Assembly: GCA_018436725.1 (NCBI GenBank)
Contig: JAHDKT010000031.1
Coordinates: 50,556-114,555 of the forward strand
Direction: 5' to 3'
DNA: 64,000 nt
From: Synergistaceae bacterium
GTDB taxonomy: Bacteria; Synergistota; Synergistia; Synergistales; Aminobacteriaceae
Under the pieces are notes generated by a model. It had not been told where the DNA came from. It worked only from the letters and a program-made list of their open reading frames with translations, and did no database searches. Numbering within the stretch: the first letter of the stretch is position 1; the number at the start of each line of letters is the position of its first letter. The translations under genes and the position numbers were made by a program. Positions 17,149 through 26,613 of this stretch are shown here, in pieces.

Positions 17149-18450
17149 ATGGATTTCCTGCAGATTGCGATTCTTCCCATCGCCTTGCTTCTTTTCGCCG
17201 TTTTCGCGTTCCAGAAGTGGAGCGCGCTGATCCTCGGTCCGCTGCTCTCGCTTCTCGTCGCCGCCGTCGCCGGGCTGCCTCTCCTGGAGACGATGCTCGG
17301 CCCCTATATGCAGACGGCGGCCGAGTACATCAAGAACTTCTTCCTCGTTTTCTTCGTCGGTTCGGTCTTCGGCTCCATCATGGAGGAGACCGGCGCCGCC
17401 CGCTCTCTGGCGCACTGCATGACCAGCATCACCAAGGGAAAGTACGTCGCGCCGCTCATCATGACCGTCACGGGTATTCTCACCTACGGCGGCATCAGCG
17501 GATTCGTCATCTTCTTCGCGATGTACCCGGTCGCGCTGCACATGTTCAAGGAGGCGAACCTCTCCCGCAGACTCATTCCGGCCGCGATTTCCGCCGGCTG
17601 CTGGACGTGGTCCATGAGCGGACCGGGAACTCCGGCCATCCAAAACGTCATCGCGATGCGCTTCCTCGGAACGACCTCCATGGCCGATCCGATCGGAGGA
17701 GGCATCACCACCATTCTGCAGTTCGTTCTCATCTTCGCCTATCTTGAATGGCAGGGGCGCAACTATCAGTCGCGCGGCTTCGCCTTCGTCGAGGACGAGC
17801 ACGTGCAGAAGTACACGTCGTCTCTCCGGGAAGGGAAGAAGCTCCCCAATCCGTTCATCTCCTTCATCCCCTCGCTCCTGATTCTTGTTCTCTTCAACGT
17901 CTTTTCAGTAAAGGTCGAAGCGGCGGTCGTCGCCGGAATTCTGGCCGCCATAGTCCTCCTGTCTCCCTACGGAGGGGGATATAAGGAGTGGATATCCATA
18001 CTGAACAACGGCGCGGCGAACTCGGCTCCGGCCATCCTCAACACCGCCATCGTGGTGGGATTCGCCGGAGTGGTACGCCAGACCGCCGGCTTCTCGCAGC
18101 TCATCGACGGGTTGAAAGGGCTCAACATGCCGCCGTTGGTCTTCGTGGCCGTCACGGTCGCCGTGGCCGCCGGAGCGGCGGGTTCCGCGTCGGGAGGTAT
18201 GAGCGTCGCCTTCGCCGCGCTTAAGGACACCTATCTCGCCCTGGGCGTGCCGCTGCCCTGGGTGCACCGTATTTCGGTCATCGCGGCGGGCACGCTGGAC
18301 ACTCTTCCGCATCAGGGCGCGCAGATCACGCTGCTGAACATTTGCCATCAGACGCACAGGGAGGCCTACTGGCCGATCTTCGTCACGCAGCTCGCGATAC
18401 CTATCGTCGCTCTTGTCGTCCTTATTGGATACCACGCGATCGTTCTGTAG
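17149..18450 (+). CDS. GntP-type permease (gluconate/organic acid:H+ symporter family)
   Basis: 433 residues with about 12 hydrophobic helices. GGISGFVIFFAMYPVALHMF, SGPGTPAIQN and AGAAGSASGGM are glycine-rich loops like those of the GntP and related anion symporters. Start ATG 17149 follows AAAGGAGG. Being cotranscribed with an alcohol dehydrogenase and AOR, it probably imports a hydroxy acid such as gluconate or 4-hydroxybutyrate (inference). Confidence 0.85.
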   Translation: MDFLQIAILPIALLLFAVFAFQKWSALILGPLLSLLVAAVAGLPLLETMLGPYMQTAAEYIKNFFLVFFVGSVFGSIMEETGAARSLAHCMTSITKGKYVAPLIMTVTGILTYGGISGFVIFFAMYPVALHMFKEANLSRRLIPAAISAGCWTWSMSGPGTPAIQNVIAMRFLGTTSMADPIGGGITTILQFVLIFAYLEWQGRNYQSRGFAFVEDEHVQKYTSSLREGKKLPNPFISFIPSLLILVLFNVFSVKVEAAVVAGILAAIVLLSPYGGGYKEWISILNNGAANSAPAILNTAIVVGFAGVVRQTAGFSQLIDGLKGLNMPPLVFVAVTVAVAAGAAGSASGGMSVAFAALKDTYLALGVPLPWVHRISVIAAGTLDTLPHQGAQITLLNICHQTHREAYWPIFVTQLAIPIVALVVLIGYHAIVL

Positions 18451-18517
18451 AAGTTGCATAATGCGATATGTATAAAGGAAAGAACAGAGATTCCATTCTC
18501 AAGGAGGTCGAAAGAAC

Positions 18518-19681
18518 ATGATGCGCGCCGTCGAATTTCGTATGCCACAGGTACTACTTCAGGGTCCAGGCTCCCTCGCTCTTATGGGGAAGGAAGTGAA
18601 GCGACTCGGGAAGAAAAAGCCGCTCCTCGTCACGGACGAGATCATGGAAAAGGCCGGGTACGCCGACCAGGTGAAGGCCATTCTCGTCGAGGCGGGGTGC
18701 GAAGTCGCCGTCTACAACGGAGTGGGCGGAGAACCCGGCGACAAGCACGTGGAGGCCGGGCTGGCCGAGTACAAGAAGAACGACTGCGATTTCCTCGTGG
18801 CTCTGGGAGGCGGAAGCCCCATCGACACGGCCAAGGCGATCGGCATTCTCGAGACCAACGGAGGCAAGATCACCGACTATATGGGAGCGGACAAGGTCGC
18901 GAAGCCCATTCCTCCGCTCGTGTGCATCGCCACGACGTCCGGTACCGGATCGGAAGTCACGAAGTTCACCATCATCGCGGACACCGCGAAAGACGTGAAG
19001 ATGCTCATCGCATCTCCCTTCATCATCCCGACGGTGGCCGTGGCCGATCCCGCGCTTACGCTCTCCGTTCCTCCTTCCGTCACCGCCGCCACCGGACTCG
19101 ACGCTTTCTGTCACGCGATCGAGGCCTTCGTGACGAAGAAAGAGCAACCGATGTGCGACGTGCTGGCCCTCAACGCCGTCCGTCTCGTCTCCGAAAACCT
19201 GCGGAAGGCGTGGTGCAACGGGGACGATCTGGAGGCGCGCGCGAACATGATGCTCGCCTCCACCCAGGCCGGAATGGCCTTCAACAACGCCTCCGTGACG
19301 CTGATTCACGGAATGTCTCGTCCGATCGGCGCGGTCTTCCACGTTCCCCACGGAATATCGAACGCGGTTCTTCTGCCCGTCTGGGCCGAGTACACCTATA
19401 TCGCCAAGCCGGAAAAGTTCGCCCGTGTGGCGGAAGCCATGGGCGAACTCGTCGCCGGTCTTCCCGTCCTGGAAGCCGCCCATAAGGCGGTGGACGCGAT
19501 CGTGAAGCTGTGCCGCGACGTCGAGATCCCCCCGATCCGCGAACTCATCAAGGACAAGGAGGAGTTCGAGAAGCGTCTGGAGAAGATGGCGCACGACGCC
19601 GTGGCGAGCGGAAGCCCCGGAAACAACCCTCGCTTCGTCACCGAGGCCCGCATCGTCGAGCTGTACAAGAAGGCGTATTAG
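18518..19681 (+). CDS. Iron-containing alcohol dehydrogenase
   Basis: 387 residues, the usual length of the family. NAD is bound by ALGGGSPIDTAKA and the iron by the Asp in ATGLDAF, the His in FCHAIEAF and two His in IHGMSRPIGAVFHVPHG. These enzymes oxidise primary alcohols or reduce aldehydes; 4-hydroxybutyrate and 1,3-propanediol dehydrogenases are relatives. ATG 18518 lies ten bases after GGAGG. The product aldehyde could be passed to the AOR encoded next. Confidence 0.92.
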   Translation: MMRAVEFRMPQVLLQGPGSLALMGKEVKRLGKKKPLLVTDEIMEKAGYADQVKAILVEAGCEVAVYNGVGGEPGDKHVEAGLAEYKKNDCDFLVALGGGSPIDTAKAIGILETNGGKITDYMGADKVAKPIPPLVCIATTSGTGSEVTKFTIIADTAKDVKMLIASPFIIPTVAVADPALTLSVPPSVTAATGLDAFCHAIEAFVTKKEQPMCDVLALNAVRLVSENLRKAWCNGDDLEARANMMLASTQAGMAFNNASVTLIHGMSRPIGAVFHVPHGISNAVLLPVWAEYTYIAKPEKFARVAEAMGELVAGLPVLEAAHKAVDAIVKLCRDVEIPPIRELIKDKEEFEKRLEKMAHDAVASGSPGNNPRFVTEARIVELYKKAY

Positions 19682-19745
19682 GAGAACCGGAGGGGAAGAC
19701 GTCCCTGTTGTCCATCTATCTCTCCCCGATAAGGAGGAAGAACGC

Positions 19746-21593
19746 ATGAGCAAGGAAGTATCGACCGTACTTTTAGAAATAGATCTCGCCGCGGGAACGA
19801 TCGGCGAAAAGTCGCTCCCGGAGAAGTGGTGGCGCGAGCATCTCGGCGCTTCGGGGGTGGCGGCGCGCCTTCTCTACGAAGAGAACGTCTACCAAGTCGA
19901 TCCGCTGGGGGAGGAAAATCCGTTGGTCTTCATGAACGGGCTCTTCACCGGCACGCCGATTCCGTGCGCCTGCAAGATGTCCGTCTGCGCGAAGTCCCCC
20001 CTCACCGGTATATGGGGCGAGGCCACGGTCGGAGGCTTCTTCGGAGCCGAACTGAGAAAGACGGGGTACCAGGGGATCGTTCTCCGGGGCAAGTCGCGGA
20101 AGCCCGTCTATATTCTCGTCGAGGACAAAAATGTCAGTATTCTCGACGCTTCGTCTCTTATGGGGGCGGACACCTATGCTACGTCGGACGCTCTGAAGGA
20201 GAAGCACGGCGCGAAGCACGAAGTGGCGGCGATCGGTCCGGCCGGAGAGAAATCGGTACTGATCTCCGGAATCATGTTCGGCGGCGAGGAGACCCGCGCG
20301 GCCGGAAGGACGGGCATGGGCGCGGTTATGGGATCGAAGAACGTGAAGGCCGTCGTAATCAAGGGATCGGGAACCGTGGAGATCTTCGACCGGCCGGGGC
20401 TCGTCAAATCGATCAAAGAATCCGTCCCCGCCATCCAGGCGAACACGAAGGGGCTCTCCGACTTCGGAACCGCGGGAGGCGTCATGGCCGTCGAAGCCAA
20501 CGGCGACCTCTCCATCAAGAACTGGTCCCTCGGGTCGTGGGAGGAAGGCGCGGCGAAGACCAACGGACAGCGGATCGCGGAGAGCTGTTTTATCTCGCAT
20601 TACGGATGTTTCGCCTGCCCGATACGGTGCGGCAAGAACGTCAGGGTGGAAAAAGGGCCTCACGCGGGCGGTTCGGCGCACGGTCCCGAGTACGAGACCT
20701 GCGACGGATTCGGCGGAAACCTGCTGAACGACGATCTCTCGGTGATCGTCGCCGCCAACGATCTTTGCAACCGCCTCGGCTTGGACACGATCTCGACCTC
20801 CGGCGTCATCGGCTGGGCGATGGAGTGTTGGCAGGAGGGACTTATCGGTCCCGAACGGACGGGCGGGGTCGATCTCTCCTGGGGGAACGGAGAAGCCATT
20901 CTGAAGATGACGGAACAGATCGGGAGAAACGAAGGATTCGGGGCCTTCCTCGGACAGGGCGTTAAACGGGCCGCGGAGCAACTCGGCGGGCTGGCCTTGG
21001 AATTCGCCGTCCACACTAAGGGTTTGGAGTACGCCTATCACGATCCGCGCGCCTTCACGTCGATGGCGGTGAATTACTCCACGGCGAACCGGGGCGCATG
21101 CCATCTGGAAGGTTTGAGCTACTTCGCGGAGCAGGGAGCCTTCCCGCTTTCGCTCCTCGGTTTCGACAAGGAATTCACTCGACACGGATGGGAGAACAAG
21201 GCGGAGATCGCCGTGCTGATGCAGAACCTTATGGAGATGCTGAACGACCTCGGGCTCTGCAAGTTCCTGATTCGCGGAAAGGACGCCACCTGTCCCGAAA
21301 CGTTCGCGAACTGGGCCGCCCTCCTCACCGGGTGGGAGTTCACCGGCGAGGATCTGATGAAGGCCGGCGAGCGCAACTTCAATCTCAAGCGCCTCTTCAG
21401 CGGAAAGCTCGGGATCAGCCGTAAGGACGACGTGCTTCCGCCGAGATTGGGCGTTCACGACAAGGGAAGCGGAGCCGCCAACGGAAGCGTCCCCGCGCTC
21501 GGAAAGATGCTCGTCGAGTACTATCGACTCCGAGGATGGAGCGCGGAAGGCGTGCCGACGAAGGACAAGCTGGCGGAACTCGGGCTCGCCTGA
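19746..21593 (+). CDS. aor: Aldehyde:ferredoxin oxidoreductase (tungsten)
   Basis: 615 residues, the size of Pyrococcus AOR. [4Fe-4S] ligands are Cys288, Cys291 and Cys295 in GCFACPIRCGK, with a fourth at Cys505 in DLGLCKF, matching the archaeal arrangement. The pterin-contact segment ETRAAGRTGMGAVMGSKNVK is present. It oxidises aldehydes to acids and reduces ferredoxin in the cytoplasm. ATG 19746 follows AAGGAGG. The MoaD-like gene heads the same operon. It is the reason to infer an anaerobic tungsten-using host. Confidence 0.95.
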   Translation: MSKEVSTVLLEIDLAAGTIGEKSLPEKWWREHLGASGVAARLLYEENVYQVDPLGEENPLVFMNGLFTGTPIPCACKMSVCAKSPLTGIWGEATVGGFFGAELRKTGYQGIVLRGKSRKPVYILVEDKNVSILDASSLMGADTYATSDALKEKHGAKHEVAAIGPAGEKSVLISGIMFGGEETRAAGRTGMGAVMGSKNVKAVVIKGSGTVEIFDRPGLVKSIKESVPAIQANTKGLSDFGTAGGVMAVEANGDLSIKNWSLGSWEEGAAKTNGQRIAESCFISHYGCFACPIRCGKNVRVEKGPHAGGSAHGPEYETCDGFGGNLLNDDLSVIVAANDLCNRLGLDTISTSGVIGWAMECWQEGLIGPERTGGVDLSWGNGEAILKMTEQIGRNEGFGAFLGQGVKRAAEQLGGLALEFAVHTKGLEYAYHDPRAFTSMAVNYSTANRGACHLEGLSYFAEQGAFPLSLLGFDKEFTRHGWENKAEIAVLMQNLMEMLNDLGLCKFLIRGKDATCPETFANWAALLTGWEFTGEDLMKAGERNFNLKRLFSGKLGISRKDDVLPPRLGVHDKGSGAANGSVPALGKMLVEYYRLRGWSAEGVPTKDKLAELGLA

Positions 21594-21614
21594 CCCGTTT
21601 TCGGAACACGAAAC

Positions 21615-21655
21615 ACAAGAGGGAGATATCCGTTATCCGGGTATCTCCCTCTTGT
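21615..21655. terminator. Terminator-like hairpin between convergent genes
   Basis: A 14-base-pair perfect stem (21615-21628 with 21642-21655) between the aor and chemoreceptor genes. It lacks a clear T-tract on either side, so its efficiency is uncertain. Confidence 0.6.
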
Positions 21656-21742
21656 CGGGTACTTCATTACCTCTCGGGGAGCGACAAGAAGTCGACGCAG
21701 AAAAATGCGGGTCGCCGAAAGGTTGTGTTTCGGAAATACACT

Positions 21743-23407
21743 CTACTTCGTTTTCTCCGAAAGCGCCGGAAGATTCGAGGGAGCGTTCTCCCGCTCTCCC
21801 TGCCCCCGGCAGATCTCCACCACGCGGAGCAGCGATGCCGAAAGACGTTCGCTGAGCGCGACCGTCTCTTTCAGAACCTCCCGCGCCTTGCCGCTCTCGC
21901 CGCGCCGCATCGCGTCGTGGACCGCGTGTCCTAGCCCGTGCAGCTTGTCGTGCATCGAGAGGATGCCGCTCCACAGCTCTTCGGGAGTCCCCTCGGGGCG
22001 CTCGATGAAGGAGAGGAAGATGCCGAAGCGGCAGCGCTTCGGATTCGTCTCCAGGTCCCATCGCCCCCCGTCCACGAACTTCTTCAGGTTGGCCACCCAT
22101 CCTCGATGCGCCTTGATCGCGTCTTCGGCGACGTCGGCGAAGTCGTCGGCCTTCATCGCCTTGAGGACGGAGAGGCGTTCGATCAGGGCCGCGGCATCGA
22201 CGGAGCCTTCCTTGGACGTCTCGTTCAGCCCTTCGGCGGTGGAGGCGAGAGAGGATATCCGCTCCTCTATGGCCTCGAAGATCGAACTCATCTTCCCCGT
22301 CTCGCGGGTGACGGTCTCGGCGGAGGCCGCCAGCTCCTCGGACGACGCGCCCAGCTCTTCGGCGCTCGCCGCGACGCGCTCCGACGAGTCGGCGATCCCC
22401 GTGATCCCTTCGAGCACAGCGGCTATCTCCGAGAGAACGGCGCGGACGTTCTCGTTGGCCTCGCTCATCCGTACGGCCATCGCCTCGACGCCTCCCGAGG
22501 TGCTGCGCACTCCGGAGACAAGCTCCTGGAGGTTTTTCGAAATCGTCGCGGCGGCCGTTTTGCTCTCTTCGGCCAGTTTACGTACCTCGTCGGCGACCAC
22601 CGCGAATCCACGTCCGGCATCTCCGGCCCGCGCCGCTTCGATCGAAGCGTTGAGGGCGAGAAGGTTCGTCTGCTCGGCGATTCCCGTAATCGTGTGCACC
22701 ACGTTTTGAATCACGTCGACCTTGCCGGAGAGGATGCGTGCCTCTTCGGAGAGCGTTTTCGTTTCCTCGACGACCGAAGCGAAGGTGCGCTCCATCTCGC
22801 GAAGACGGTTGTTCCCCGCGTCGGCCCTGCCGCCCGCGGAGGCGACGGCGTCGTTCAGCTCCGCGGCCAGGCGGGCCAGTCCCTGGGCGGTGGCCGAAAT
22901 CTCCTCCGAGGAGGCGTACTGCGTCTCCGTGGCGTGCGAAACGTTCTGCCCCGAAGCGATTCCCTCCTTCACTCCGCCGGACATGACGGAGAACGCCTCG
23001 ACGAATTCGCCGAGCTGTCGCTCAAGGCGGTAAAAGCTGAAGGTAAACTTGTGCAGTCCCTGCATGATGCGCAGAAAATGGCCGCGCATAGCCTGAACGA
23101 AGGCGTTGAGGGCCTTCGCCACGGAACTCAGTTTCGATCCGTGCGGCACGTCGACGCTCCGCCGCAGGTCCACCGTATCGTTCCTGGAAAGCCGCCCGAT
23201 CCACTCGGAAACAGTGGCTGCGGGGCCCGAGCAGCCGAAGACGCTCTTCAGAAACATCAGGGCGAAGAGCAGGAGGAAGCCCGCCACGTACCACGACGCG
23301 CTCTCCTGGGAAGTTTCGGACAGAAAATAACCTCCGGCGAGCAGCAGTATCGCAAGAAAGAGGACAATATCAACCGCATTCTCCCTGAACACGCTTCGTA
23401 TCTTCAT
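21743..23407 (-). CDS. Methyl-accepting chemotaxis protein with C-terminal CZB domain
   Basis: About 554 residues. Two membrane helices lie near the N-terminus (about residues 10-28 and 38-56) with almost no periplasmic loop, so sensing is probably cytoplasmic. A long coiled signalling domain contains the hairpin tip [20 protein letters not shown]. The C-terminus ([22 protein letters not shown]) fits the chemoreceptor zinc-binding domain, His-Cys-His-His. CZB domains sense zinc and, in some receptors, hypochlorous acid. ATG 23407 is preferred with GGAGG upstream. It is next to copA, but that association may be chance. Confidence 0.85.
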   Translation of the reverse strand: MKIRSVFRENAVDIVLFLAILLLAGGYFLSETSQESASWYVAGFLLLFALMFLKSVFGCSGPAATVSEWIGRLSRNDTVDLRRSVDVPHGSKLSSVAKALNAFVQAMRGHFLRIMQGLHKFTFSFYRLERQLGEFVEAFSVMSGGVKEGIASGQNVSHATETQYASSEEISATAQGLARLAAELNDAVASAGGRADAGNNRLREMERTFASVVEETKTLSEEARILSGKVDVIQNVVHTITGIAEQTNLLALNASIEAARAGDAGRGFAVVADEVRKLAEESKTAAATISKNLQELVSGVRSTSGGVEAMAVRMSEANENVRAVLSEIAAVLEGITGIADSSERVAASAEELGASSEELAASAETVTRETGKMSSIFEAIEERISSLASTAEGLNETSKEGSVDAAALIERLSVLKAMKADDFADVAEDAIKAHRGWVANLKKFVDGGRWDLETNPKRCRFGIFLSFIERPEGTPEELWSGILSMHDKLHGLGHAVHDAMRRGESGKAREVLKETVALSERLSASLLRVVEICRGQGERENAPSNLPALSEKTK

Positions 23408-23527
23408 ATGTGAACACACCTCCAACGATTATCTTCAGGAAACGATACCACACCTCTCCCCGAAAAAGAAGCGAGCGATCCCGAATCCCTCTATAAAACC
23501 GGCGACCGCCCCGACCTCCTATTCGGT

Positions 23528-25684
23528 TTACTTCACCCGCATCGAGTTCAATATCACCGAGATCGAGCTGAACGCCATCGCGCCCTCCGCGATGACGGGG
23601 TGGAGCAGCGCGCCCATCGCGAGCGGGATGGCGATCACGTTGTAGGCGAAGGCCCAGAAGAGGTTCTGCCGGATCACCGTGAAGGTCTTGCGCGAGATGG
23701 CCACCGCGTCGGCGAGGCGCGAGATGCCGCCCTTGACGATGACGATGTCCGCGCTGTCGATGGCGAGGTCCGTCCCGGAGCCGATCGCCACGCCGATGTC
23801 GGCCCCCTTGAGCGCGGCGGCGTCGTTCATGCCGTCGCCCGTCATCAGCACCTTGCCGCCTCGCGCCTGGAGGTTCCGCACAAGGTCGAGCTTGCCGTCC
23901 GGGCGGACGCCCGCGCGCACCTCGGCGATGCCCACGCGGGCGGCCACGGCCAGGGCCGTCTTCTCGTTGTCGCCGGTCGCCATCACGCAGGAGATACCCA
24001 TCTCCGAGAGGCGGCGTATTCCTTCGATCGCGTCCTCGCGCAGAGGGTCCTCCACAGCGACGAAGCCCGTTACGGAGTCGTCGTGCCGGACCTCGACCAC
24101 CGTCCGTCCGAGCGCGAGATGGGCGTCGTACTTCGACGCATCCTCGGGACGCCCGACGAACCAGGTCGTGCCCGCGACCTTTCCGCGCACGCCCTCGCCG
24201 GTGATTTCCTCGAGGTCGGTCACCGGGAGGCGTTCGTCGGACGCGGCGGCGATGGCCTTGGCGAGCGGGTGGTTCGAGAAGGCTTCAAGCGACGCCACGG
24301 CCGCCAGCGCCTCGGGAGAAAGGTTCGTTTCCACGACCGTCGGTTTTCCCTCGGTGATGGTGCCGGTCTTGTCCAGCACCGCGACGGTGACGTCGCGCGC
24401 CGTCTGGATGGCCTCGGCGTTGCGGATGATGAGCCCCTTCTTCGACGCCGCGCCCGTCCCGGTGATCAGGGCCATCGGCGTCGCCAGCCCGAGCGCGCAG
24501 GGGCACGCGATGACGATGGTGGTGATGAAGGCGAAGATGGAGAGCGAGAGCGGATCGCGGAGCGAGGTCGCCCACGGACGGAAACGCGCCGCGCCGTCGA
24601 GGAAGGGCGAAAGGCGTCCGGCCTGGAAGTACCAGAAGACGCCGCTGACAAGTGCGAGCGTCGCCACGCCCGGCACGAAGTAGTTGGTCACGCGGTCGGC
24701 GAAGGCCTGAATCGGCACCTTCGCCCCCTGGGCCTCCTGGATCAGCGAGACCATCTGCGCGAGGAAGCTGTCCTCGCCCACGCGGGTGGCGCGGATGCGC
24801 ACGGCCCCGGTGAGGTTCAACGAACCTCCGGTGACGCCGTCGCCCGCGTTCTTGGTCACGGGGAGCGATTCTCCGGTGATCATGGATTCGTCCACCGACG
24901 TGGTCCCGTCGAGCAGCTCGCCGTCGCTCGGAAGGCGCTCGCCGGGCTTCACCAGCAGCGTCATCCCCTCCTTGACGGCCTCGATGGGGATCATGATCTC
25001 ATGCCCCTCGCCGTCGAGTACGCGGGCTTCTCTGGCCTGGATGGAGAGCAGCGCGCGGATCTCCTTCGACGCCTTGTCCCTCAGGCGCGACTCGATGTAT
25101 CGCCCGGTGATGTGGAGCGCCATGATCATCGCGCCCACCGCGCCGAACGACACCACCGGAAAGCCGGCGAAGGCGAAGGCCGCCGTCGCCCACGCCGCCA
25201 CCGAACCGGAGACCACCAGCACATCCATGTTCGCGTGGAAGTGCGAAAGGGCGATCCACGCCCCCTTGATGGAGTCGCGCCCCGCCCAGAAAATGGCGAG
25301 CGCGCCGCCGAAGAACTCCAGCGGATGGTAGAGCGGCACATGCTGCCCGACCATGTGGAAGACCATCAGCGTCATCAGCGGGGCCGTCACCAGCCAAGAG
25401 AGCGCGAGGTTCTTCTTCGTCTTCAGGTAGCGGGTCTTCTCCAGGTCCTCGGCGCGCTCCTCCGAGACCGAGTATCCCGCCTTTTCGACCGCCTGAACCA
25501 GCTCTTCTTTCGGAATCTCCCGGTCGGAGACCACGAAGGCGGTTTCGGTGGCAAGGTTCACCGCCGCGAAACGTACGCCCTCCACCTTGCCGAGCGAACG
25601 CTCGACCATCCGCGAACACGTCGCGCACGTCATCCCCGTGACGACGATGCTCGTCTTGAACTGCCGCTGTTCTTTATCGTTCAT
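23528..25684 (-). CDS. copA: Copper-exporting P-type ATPase
   Basis: 718 residues. One N-terminal HMA domain has Cys20 and Cys23 in GMTCATC. Eight membrane helices follow the P1B pattern, with Cys-Pro-Cys in CPCALGLATP (about residue 394), the phosphorylated Asp in DKTGTITEGKPT, and GDGMNDAAALK. FAYN and the SS of MAFSSIS in the last helices fit Cu(I) specificity. It pumps Cu(I) out of the cytoplasm using ATP. GGAGGAAG supports ATG 25684. It is downstream of copZ, with a hairpin between them, behind a CsoR-like operator. Confidence 0.95.
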   Translation of the reverse strand: MNDKEQRQFKTSIVVTGMTCATCSRMVERSLGKVEGVRFAAVNLATETAFVVSDREIPKEELVQAVEKAGYSVSEERAEDLEKTRYLKTKKNLALSWLVTAPLMTLMVFHMVGQHVPLYHPLEFFGGALAIFWAGRDSIKGAWIALSHFHANMDVLVVSGSVAAWATAAFAFAGFPVVSFGAVGAMIMALHITGRYIESRLRDKASKEIRALLSIQAREARVLDGEGHEIMIPIEAVKEGMTLLVKPGERLPSDGELLDGTTSVDESMITGESLPVTKNAGDGVTGGSLNLTGAVRIRATRVGEDSFLAQMVSLIQEAQGAKVPIQAFADRVTNYFVPGVATLALVSGVFWYFQAGRLSPFLDGAARFRPWATSLRDPLSLSIFAFITTIVIACPCALGLATPMALITGTGAASKKGLIIRNAEAIQTARDVTVAVLDKTGTITEGKPTVVETNLSPEALAAVASLEAFSNHPLAKAIAAASDERLPVTDLEEITGEGVRGKVAGTTWFVGRPEDASKYDAHLALGRTVVEVRHDDSVTGFVAVEDPLREDAIEGIRRLSEMGISCVMATGDNEKTALAVAARVGIAEVRAGVRPDGKLDLVRNLQARGGKVLMTGDGMNDAAALKGADIGVAIGSGTDLAIDSADIVIVKGGISRLADAVAISRKTFTVIRQNLFWAFAYNVIAIPLAMGALLHPVIAEGAMAFSSISVILNSMRVK

Positions 25685-25729
25685 GGATTCTTCCTCCGAA
25701 TACCGAAATGTGCCCTAAACCGGGCGTCG

Positions 25730-25767
25730 GCGGACGGGACGTTGGAGAAGCAAAAACTCCCGTCCGC
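25730..25767 (-). promoter_or_regulatory. copZ-copA intercistronic hairpin
   Basis: GCGGACGGGA (25730-25739) and TCCCGTCCGC (25758-25767) are exact inverted complements with an 18-base loop. Lying between copZ and copA with no T-tract in the direction of transcription, it could favour copZ mRNA over copA mRNA. Confidence 0.5.
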
Positions 25768-25790
25768 TCCACGCGGTTTTTTTCGATGCG

Positions 25791-25991
25791 CTACGCTTCA
25801 AGCGTCGCGTCGTACCCCGCGTCCTCGATGACCGCCTGTACAGAGGCCGCGTCCTGCGCCTCCGCGGTCACCTTCTTCAACTCGACCGAGACGTCGAACT
25901 CCTGTACCCCCGCAGCCTCCAGGGCTTTGGTTATGCGCATCTTGCAGTGGTTGCAGGAGATATCGGGAACCGAAAAAACAAACTTCGCCAT
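25791..25991 (-). CDS. copZ: Copper chaperone CopZ (HMA domain)
   Basis: 66 residues forming a single heavy-metal-associated domain. The Cu(I)-binding CXXC is Cys13 and Cys16 in DISCNHCKMR, with the typical GYD near the end. It hands Cu(I) to CopA. ATG 25991 follows GAGGAGGG. It leads the copZ-copA transcription unit. Confidence 0.93.
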   Translation of the reverse strand: MAKFVFSVPDISCNHCKMRITKALEAAGVQEFDVSVELKKVTAEAQDAASVQAVIEDAGYDATLEA

Positions 25992-26046
25992 TGGAACACC
26001 CTCCTCGTGATCGTATGTTCGACATCATAAACTCTATCGCTTTTGT

Positions 26047-26075
26047 AGTATATACCACTGCGGGTATTTTTGCCA
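26047..26075 (-). promoter_or_regulatory. copZA promoter with CsoR-like operator
   Basis: On the minus strand TATACT (26047-26052) is preceded after 17 bases by a weak TGGCAA (26070-26075). Between them lies ATACCACTGCGGGTAT (26052-26067), a near-palindrome of the CsoR operator kind. Binding of apo-CsoR there would repress copZA. Confidence 0.55.
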
Positions 26076-26156
26076 GAGGGTTGAAAAGAAATTCAATAAA
26101 ATGGCTGATTCGGGCGAGCGGTGCAAATATCTTTTGAACGAGCATGCGAGGGCGTT

Positions 26157-26184
26157 AGAGGGGAGAGCGGAAAACCTCCCCTCT
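26157..26184 (+). terminator. Hairpin, possible terminator
   Basis: AGAGGGGAG (26157-26165) pairs with CTCCCCTCT (26176-26184), followed by loosely T-rich sequence. No plus-strand gene is evident upstream, so what it would terminate is unclear. Confidence 0.4.
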
Positions 26185-26244
26185 TTCGGCTTTCGCTTCT
26201 TCGTATTTTTTTTGGAAGACTCGGCAAGTTTTTTAATTTCCCGC

Positions 26245-26275
26245 TTGACTCTGACATGATGTGAAGGTTTATTAT
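26245..26275 (+). promoter_or_regulatory. Promoter for the small GG-motif peptide gene
   Basis: TTGACT (26245-26250) with TTATTA after 18 bases or TATTAT after 19. It precedes a ribosome site and ATG at 26400. The stretch 26185-26399 between copZA and this gene holds no other supportable gene. Confidence 0.4.
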
Positions 26276-26399
26276 GTGCCCGTGGGAAAAAAACGATCCT
26301 GATCGCTGCGTGGGGCGCGCTGTCGCTTTTTGCGCCCATAGTTGTTTCTATGCTGAAGATCATAAGGAAATACATTCATATCATTAGGAGGCGTCGACG

Positions 26400-26549
26400 A
26401 TGGAAAAGAAACCCGTACGGAACGATGGAAAGATTCATGAGGAAGACTCGAAGAAAAAGAAGAAGCCCGACGAAATGGACGAGGGCGAACTGAACGGCGT
26501 CGCGGGCGGCGAGGGAATGGATACGGGGACTGTACTCAAGCCGAAATGA
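26400..26549 (+). CDS. 49-residue charged peptide with a GG-type leader motif
   Basis: 49 residues beginning at ATG 26400, with AGGAGG (26386-26391) at ideal spacing, so translation is likely. The first half is very lysine/glutamate rich. MDEGELNGVAGG then resembles the end of double-glycine leader peptides (ELEGVAGG-type), leaving the 12-residue remainder EGMDTGTVLKPK. No cysteine is present, and no maturase or C39 peptidase transporter is nearby. It could be a small secreted or regulatory peptide, or chance resemblance. I do not recognise a family. Confidence 0.5.
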   Translation: MEKKPVRNDGKIHEEDSKKKKKPDEMDEGELNGVAGGEGMDTGTVLKPK

Positions 26550-26613
26550 CGTGGACGGACGGAGGGCTCTCCGTTCGCCGGAGTACCGAAGGCGTATCGA
26601 AAGGGTGATCGAC

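Noticed and set aside
26273..26383. A 36-codon peptide or a hydrophobic frame before the GG-motif gene
   Set aside because: The first has only a GAAGG stretch as ribosome site and no family look. The hydrophobic frame has no usable start codon.
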